The position numbers were made by a program, and so were the translations under genes. From positions 1-57,476 of the forward strand of contig NZ_JASNVW010000007.1 of the NCBI RefSeq assembly GCF_030186535.1: 57,476 nucleotides of DNA, given 5' to 3'. This document shows, one piece after another, positions 52,650 through 57,476 of the stretch. Numbering within the stretch: position 1 is the first letter of the stretch; each line of letters opens with the position of its first letter. This DNA comes from Ignisphaera cupida. GTDB taxonomy: Archaea > Thermoproteota > Thermoprotei_A > Sulfolobales > Ignisphaeraceae. Below the pieces are notes generated by a model that saw nothing but the letters and a program-made list of their open reading frames with translations, made no database searches and had not been told where the DNA came from.

Positions 52650-53594
52650 ATGACGGTGTTTAGCAGAGTTGTTCAAAGAGTTGTTGAAGAGTCTTCGAAG
52701 GTGCTTGTTGATAGAGTTTCTTATGTAGAGCTAATAACGTTTTCCATTATATTTGAGGGACATGTTTTGATAGAGGGTATACCAGGTATCGCAAAAACGT
52801 TAACAGCTAAAACAATATCAAAGCTTCTAAACCTTTCCTTCTCCAGAATTCAGTGTACTGTCGATATATTGCCATCAGATATTATAGGAACTAGAGTATA
52901 TAATCAGAAAACAGGTGAGTTTGAGCTTAGGCTAGGACCTATATACTCAAATGTTGTTTTAGTTGATGAGATTAACAGAGCTTCTCCAAGAGCACAATCA
53001 GCTTTGCTTGAGGCTATGCAGGAAAGGCAGATTACAATAGATGGTGAAACGGTTAAGTTGCCAAGACCATTCACAGTAATAGCAACTCAAAACCCTATAG
53101 AGTTGGAGGGCACATTTCCACTGCCAGAAGCTCAGCTTGATAGATTCTACATAAAAATTGATATGAAGAGTCTTGAAAGAGAGTCTTTGATTAAGCTTCT
53201 TAAAAAGGATTTGAGAATGATTGAAAGAGAGTTTGAGAATTTGAAGCCTATTGTTAACTCTACAGATATTGCCGAGGCTTCTAAAGAGATAGAGAGTGTT
53301 TATGTTGATGACTCAATATATGACTATATTGTGAAAATAGTTGAGTATAGCAATAAACATCCTGCTGTAAGACTTGGTGTTACACCAAGAGGTGCTCTAA
53401 TGCTTCTTAACCTCACAAAGGAGTTTGCTCTTTATGATGAGAGAAAATATGTTATACCAGATGATGTTAAAAAAGCTTCTATACCAGCTTTATCACATAG
53501 AATTTTGCTAAAGCCTGAGTACATTGCCGAGGGATATAGCGCCCAGAGTGTTATACGGGAGATTTTAACTAGAGTTGAGGTGCCAAGGCCATAG
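52650..53594 (+). CDS. MoxR-family AAA+ ATPase
   Basis: 314 residues. [20 protein letters not shown] is Walker A (with GIPGIAKT), [31 protein letters not shown] is Walker B with the MoxR signature, [25 protein letters not shown] is sensor 1, and [16 protein letters not shown] sensor 2. MoxR ATPases act with DUF58 and VWA proteins to mature or remodel complexes, often at the membrane. The DUF58 gene follows at once; the membrane partners diverge. Confidence 0.95.
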   Translation: MTVFSRVVQRVVEESSKVLVDRVSYVELITFSIIFEGHVLIEGIPGIAKTLTAKTISKLLNLSFSRIQCTVDILPSDIIGTRVYNQKTGEFELRLGPIYSNVVLVDEINRASPRAQSALLEAMQERQITIDGETVKLPRPFTVIATQNPIELEGTFPLPEAQLDRFYIKIDMKSLERESLIKLLKKDLRMIEREFENLKPIVNSTDIAEASKEIESVYVDDSIYDYIVKIVEYSNKHPAVRLGVTPRGALMLLNLTKEFALYDERKYVIPDDVKKASIPALSHRILLKPEYIAEGYSAQSVIREILTRVEVPRP

Positions 53595-54889
53595 ACAGCA
53601 ACGTTGTTGAGATTTTTCAAAAACCAACAAAATACTTCTACTTGCTTATTCTAGCAACTTTAATAGCTTTTGTTGGGTTTGGCAATCAAATACCAAGTTT
53701 CTTAGCATTGTTCATTGCATCAACAACACTAACAGTTGTTGTTGCATCACTTTCCATAGCAACTTCAGTAAAAAGTATTGTAACCAACGTTAAGATTTTG
53801 AAGCATGAGGTTAGTGGTGTTGAGAATGAGGAAATTGGTGTAGAGGTGGCTATAGAGGTTTTGTTTCCCAAAGTTTTATCCGTAGCTGGGGTAGGTCTTG
53901 AAAGCGATGCTGGTATTTCATATGTTAAACACAATGTGGTTGTTAATGATAATATGTATAAGCTTAAGGTTTTTGTGAAGGGTTATGTTGGTTTTCACAA
54001 AGTGAAAATGCTTACAATAACTTTTCGCGATATTTTCAAACTGTTTAGAGTTGTTGCAAGGATAAGATTGAGCAATCCAGTAACTGTGCAAATAGTTCCA
54101 ATGAAAAAGCCTAGCAGATTCAAAATGGATATTGTAATGCCATCGGAAATTGTTTACGAGGCTTTCACATCTAGAAGAAGAGGTATGGGAATCAATATTC
54201 TTGGTGTTAGAGAGTATGTTGCTGGTGATGATTTTAGAAGAATAGCTTGGAAGGCAACAGCCAAGGCAAGACGTTTAATGGTTAAAGAGTTTGAGGGCAT
54301 GTCTTTTAAAAACATAGTTATTGTTGCGTCTATCCATTATGGGCATTTCATCGGCGATCCACCGCCTGTTAGCTACATAGCAAGTGCAATACTAAGCATT
54401 GTTTCAGTTGCTTGTGAGAGAAATATGGGTGTTAGACTTGGTGTTGCAACAGAGGATAGCATTAAGATTAGTGATTTTGTTGTGAGAAAAGGTGCTGAAA
54501 ACATATACTCGCTTTTCTCCTTGATTGAGTGGCCAGAGACTTTGGCTGAGCCTAGAGGCTATTCTAGCAGCAATAGAATTGTGAGATGGTTTGTTAAGCA
54601 AATAGTTTTTGATACTTGTAGAGAGCCATGTATTGTAGCATTGTTTATTGATCCAATGGATGATCTAGATGTTGAGAATATTGTAAAACTACACGAGGAG
54701 TTGAGGATTTATGGACACGAGCTAAAGGTTTTCTTAACACCTTCAACACTACTAAGATTTCTATTCAACAAAAGATTATCTACTCAGGAACTAAACAATG
54801 TTATGAGAGAGGTTACAAGAAGTGGTTTCATAGCTAGAAAAATTCATAGAGTTTTAGGTGTTTATGCACCAAGTGAATATGTTGTTTAA
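53591..54889 (+). CDS. DUF58-domain protein
   Basis: About 433 residues. Two N-terminal membrane helices ([15 protein letters not shown] and [20 protein letters not shown]), a beta-rich domain, then [32 protein letters not shown], the DUF58 signature, and a degenerate VWA-like end. The start is unusual: the first ATG, GTG or TTG in frame (TTG 53642) lies inside the first helix and has no ribosome site, while ATA at 53591 has GAGGTG eight bases upstream and overlaps the moxR TAG as ATAG. I infer an ATA start. It is coupled to moxR. Confidence 0.85.
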   Translation: MDSNVVEIFQKPTKYFYLLILATLIAFVGFGNQIPSFLALFIASTTLTVVVASLSIATSVKSIVTNVKILKHEVSGVENEEIGVEVAIEVLFPKVLSVAGVGLESDAGISYVKHNVVVNDNMYKLKVFVKGYVGFHKVKMLTITFRDIFKLFRVVARIRLSNPVTVQIVPMKKPSRFKMDIVMPSEIVYEAFTSRRRGMGINILGVREYVAGDDFRRIAWKATAKARRLMVKEFEGMSFKNIVIVASIHYGHFIGDPPPVSYIASAILSIVSVACERNMGVRLGVATEDSIKISDFVVRKGAENIYSLFSLIEWPETLAEPRGYSSSNRIVRWFVKQIVFDTCREPCIVALFIDPMDDLDVENIVKLHEELRIYGHELKVFLTPSTLLRFLFNKRLSTQELNNVMREVTRSGFIARKIHRVLGVYAPSEYVV

Positions 54890-54904
54890 TGAGTAATTCA
54901 CTAT

Positions 54905-55912
54905 TTATTTAAATCCTGGTGGTCTTACCCTCAAAACCTCTCTATTGACTAGTGTTGGCGGCTCTCTCCCTTCGTAGAACGCTATTAGGTTTTCCGCAAC
55001 TAGTTCAGCCATTGCATGTCTAGCTTCATATGTTGCAGAACCTATGTGTGGTACTAGCACAACGTTTTTGAATGATGTTAGTGGGTGGTTTGGTGGAAGA
55101 GGCTCTTGCTCAAAAACATCTAGACCTGCACCAGCAATCCAACCCTCAGTCAATGCCTTGACCAATGCATTTGTATCTATTATAGCACCCCTCGCTGTGT
55201 TTACCAATATTGCTGTTTTCTTCATTTTCTTTAGCCTTTCCTCATTGATCATGTGATGTGTTTCCTTTGTTAATGGAACATGTATTGAAACAACATCAGC
55301 TTCTTGAAGAAGTGTGTCAAGATCTCTGTACTCTGCCCCAAGAGCCTTCTCCAAATCAACATTTCTTTTCACATCATAGTAAATAATTTTCATGCCAAAA
55401 GCCTTTCCAATTTCAGCAACTCTAGACCCTATTCTCCCAAGCCCAACAACTCCAAGTGTTTTACCCTTCAACTCTGCACCAAGCATCATATGTGGATGCC
55501 AACCTGTTCTAGTTCTCCACCACTCACCCCACCTAACAAAAACATCAGACTCAACAATTCTTCTAGCAACAGCCAATATCAAAGCCCATGTAAGCTCAGC
55601 AGTAGCCTCAGTCAAAACACCAGGAGTATTAGTAACATATATACCCAGATTAGTAGCACACTCAACATCTATATTATCATAGCCAACAGCATACTGAGCA
55701 ACAATTCTCAACCTCTTAGCCTGCTTAAGAAGATTACAATCAATTCTATCACTCAACAAAGACACTAAAGCATCAACCTCCCTAGCCTTCTCCAAAAGCA
55801 CATCATATGGCGGTGGCTGATACCTATCCCAAACCTCAACATCATAATACCTCCCAAGCTTTTCTATCACATCAGGAAACAGTTCCCTTGTAACAAAAAC
55901 TCTTGGCTTCAT
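54905..55912 (-). CDS. gyaR: D-isomer-specific 2-hydroxyacid dehydrogenase (glyoxylate reductase-like)
   Basis: 335 residues. It reduces glyoxylate or hydroxypyruvate (or another 2-keto acid) with NAD(P)[27 protein letters not shown] is the nucleotide site, [15 protein letters not shown] and [16 protein letters not shown] are conserved, and [28 protein letters not shown] supplies the catalytic His, with Arg and Glu in between. Length is typical for archaeal GyaR. It stands alone between the DUF58 gene and the CRISPR array; a minus-strand promoter would lie in 55913-55990. Confidence 0.9.
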   Translation of the reverse strand: MKPRVFVTRELFPDVIEKLGRYYDVEVWDRYQPPPYDVLLEKAREVDALVSLLSDRIDCNLLKQAKRLRIVAQYAVGYDNIDVECATNLGIYVTNTPGVLTEATAELTWALILAVARRIVESDVFVRWGEWWRTRTGWHPHMMLGAELKGKTLGVVGLGRIGSRVAEIGKAFGMKIIYYDVKRNVDLEKALGAEYRDLDTLLQEADVVSIHVPLTKETHHMINEERLKKMKKTAILVNTARGAIIDTNALVKALTEGWIAGAGLDVFEQEPLPPNHPLTSFKNVVLVPHIGSATYEARHAMAELVAENLIAFYEGREPPTLVNREVLRVRPPGFK

Positions 55913-56149
55913 ATATCACAACCTCTTTCAACATACTACAATTTGCTACAATTCGGTGCTCTTTAAAAGCTTTAATTAGCAACAAAAACTGGAATTGCAT
56001 ATAACTAAATCTTTGGGCTGTGGTACTTGGATTATAGAAATGATCATTTGATTAATTATTTTAAATTACAGTTCGTTTAAAGTTTTTATTTGTATCTATA
56101 GCTGTTCTTGATTGTATTTATGAATGAGCTCTATGGCCATAAGTAAAGA
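55913..56149. other. AT-rich flank of CRISPR array 2
   Basis: No gene is seen. The stretch contains several T- and A-runs and TATA-like elements, including the promoter of the leftward dehydrogenase gene. If array 2 is read leftwards, as its repeat suggests, this is the leader-distal end and not a leader. Confidence 0.5.
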
Positions 56150-57476
56150 CTTTCTACTCCCTTTTGGGAGTTTCTGTTGTTTGGGAGGGGAAGCCCTGTG
56201 ACTACATCAAAATAGTCTTTCTACTCCCTTTTGGGAGTTTCTTGCATTTGTTTACTCATGTATGATGTTATGTTTTGAATCTATTAACTTTCTACTCCCT
56301 TTTGGGAGTTTCTGGTGAGAGAGTTGCAACAATTCGCCATCCTGAATAGGGTAGTGATAACTTTCTACTCCCTTTTGGGAGTTTCAAGTAAGTGAATGCA
56401 AGCAAATAGCTGATGCAATATTGGATGACTATGAATCCTTTCTACTCCCTTTTGGGAGTTTCGGGAAGAGGTTTGTTGATGAAAACACAGGTTTTGTTGC
56501 TGTTGATGGGACTGCTTTCTACTCCCTTTTGGGAGTTTCTATGCAAGCAACAACAATGCAATGCCCCAAGCCCAAGACCCATCTTTCTACTCCCTTTTGG
56601 GAGTTTCTTGTCGATTATCTATCTGATGATGTTGCCATCCTCAAAGCTCTCGAAGCTCTTTCTACTCCCTTTTGGGAGTTTCTGTGTTTGTGCGTGAGGA
56701 GCGTGAGAAAAGTATATAAACCCAAACCTTTCTACTCCCTTTTGGGAGTTTCTTGCTTCTGCTCAATGAGCTTGCTGAGAAATGGTTTGGCTATGCAGTA
56801 GATCTTTCTACTCCCTTTTGGGAGTTTCACGCTCTATGGATTCCATGTTTTTACCCCGCATACTTTTTTCTCTCTAGCCTTTCTACTCCCTTTTGGGAGT
56901 TTCTGCAATTCCTCCAATGATTGCTCCAAGTGTCAATAAAACATTTCCATCCTTTCTACTCCCTTTTGGGAGTTTCAAAAGAATTAGAAAACTGGATGAA
57001 GCTATTCAAAAACTTCTTTCTACTCCCTTTTGGGAGTTTCAGAGGGTCAATGGTTATGTTTGCCTGGAGAACGCTGTTGGCTGGCCTTTCTACTCCCTTT
57101 TGGGAGTTTCCCAACCTCTTAATCTTTTCCATTTATCTCACCAAATTCACTCTTTGCACAATCTTTCTACTCCCTTTTGGGAGTTTCGTGTAACATTGAG
57201 GTTGATTTTAGCAAGGTTGCTGTTAGAATGTTTGATGCTTTCTACTCCCTTTTGGGAGTTTCTCCTGCAGAATCATATGAATACGTTTCTCACTTGCATA
57301 GAAAAGACTTTCTACTCCCTTTTGGGAGTTTCTCAAAAGCTTTAGAAATTCTTAAGCAATGCAACATAGACATTGACATGTCCACTTTCTACTCCCTTTT
57401 GGGAGTTTCCTGATTGAGATAAGTGTGGAGTGGAGCAGGATGACAAATACACTTTCTACTCCCTTTTGGGAGTTTC
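56150..57476 (-). CRISPR. CRISPR array 2, 19 identical 25-base repeats, open at the right end
   Basis: Repeats start at 56150, 56217, 56288, 56361, 56438, 56515, 56583, 56658, 56728, 56804, 56879, 56952, 57016, 57086, 57163, 57238, 57308, 57385 and 57452, and each is 25 bases. The core is ACTCCC-TTTT-GGGAGT, a perfect 6-base hairpin. The 18 spacers run from 39 to 52 bases. Read on the minus strand the repeat begins GAAACTCCC and ends GGGAGTAGAAAG, like array 1, which begins GAATCC and ends TTGAAAG; so I place the transcript on the minus strand with the leader beyond the right edge. All copies are identical, including the terminal one. Confidence 0.97.

Noticed and set aside
55913-56149. A CRISPR leader for array 2
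   Set aside because: The stretch is AT-rich, but the repeat ends suggest the array reads leftwards, which puts the leader beyond the right edge.
56413-57413. Several open frames with repeated LLPFGSF or STPFWEF or YSLLGVS peptides
   Set aside because: They are translations of the CRISPR repeat in three frames, with spacers between them, not proteins.
1-57476. Insertion sequences or integrase-type elements
   Set aside because: No transposase, integrase or long terminal inverted repeats could be recognised anywhere in the window.
1-57476. tRNA genes
   Set aside because: No acceptor/T-arm pattern was found by eye; a dedicated scan would be needed to exclude intron-bearing tRNAs.

Overview
The window is about 57.5 kb of AT-rich, gene-dense DNA from a hyperthermophilic archaeon, most likely a member of the Thermoproteota (Crenarchaeota). 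Pointers to this are TATA boxes about 25 bases upstream of near-leaderless starts, many TTG and GTG starts, short 24-25 base CRISPR repeats ending in GAAAG, a PaREP1-family protein, a box C/D sRNA, a tungsten-type aldehyde oxidoreductase, and archaeal versions of NadE, TtuA-like and IMPase enzymes. I cannot name the species; the low GC would fit an Ignisphaera-like organism, but that is a guess.

Layout, left to right. 1-3.2 kb: the end of a CRISPR array, a CARF-domain (ring-nuclease-like) gene, and two short repeat clusters with small genes between and after them. 3.6-9 kb: a methanogenesis-marker-8-like protein, an N-formylglutamate amidohydrolase-like enzyme, an MFS transporter with its likely regulator, a divergent RNA-ligase-like protein and a retropepsin-like protein. 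9.2-10.5 kb: broken thioredoxin reductase and hemerythrin genes lying head to head. 10.6-16 kb: two corrinoid-protein/UroD-type methyltransferase pairs flanking a probable structured RNA and a HEPN/MNT toxin-antitoxin pair; one of the two UroD genes carries an in-frame TAG. 16.6-18.7 kb: two archaeal AAA ATPases, the second cut by an in-frame TGA. 18.8-24.3 kb: a threonine-synthase-like pseudoenzyme with a probable DNA-binding tail, the operon nadA-nadC-nadX for NAD synthesis from aspartate, and pdxS-pdxT for PLP. 25-36 kb: mixed metabolism, including a copper ATPase with a YHS protein, SIS, PfkB, MobB, NadE and a TtuA-type tRNA thiolase. 36.4 kb: a box C/D sRNA. 36.6-43.3 kb: IMPase, RpiB, DUF362, LarC and LarB (nickel-pincer cofactor), a VOC protein and a split ABC-exporter membrane domain. 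43.4-47.2 kb: an AOR, class II aldolase, MoaD-like protein and aldo/keto reductase group. 48-54.9 kb: a divergent MoxR/DUF58 and DUF4129/DUF4350 cluster with a Thr-rich surface protein and a small gene of 56 codons. 56.1-57.5 kb: a second CRISPR array of 19 identical repeats running off the window.

Two themes recur. Several otherwise well-conserved genes carry one simple lesion each (an in-frame stop or a 1-base slip), so this is either a genome with many young pseudogenes or a sequence with base errors. CRISPR-repeat-like units also lie singly just upstream of genes on the same strand, well away from any array.
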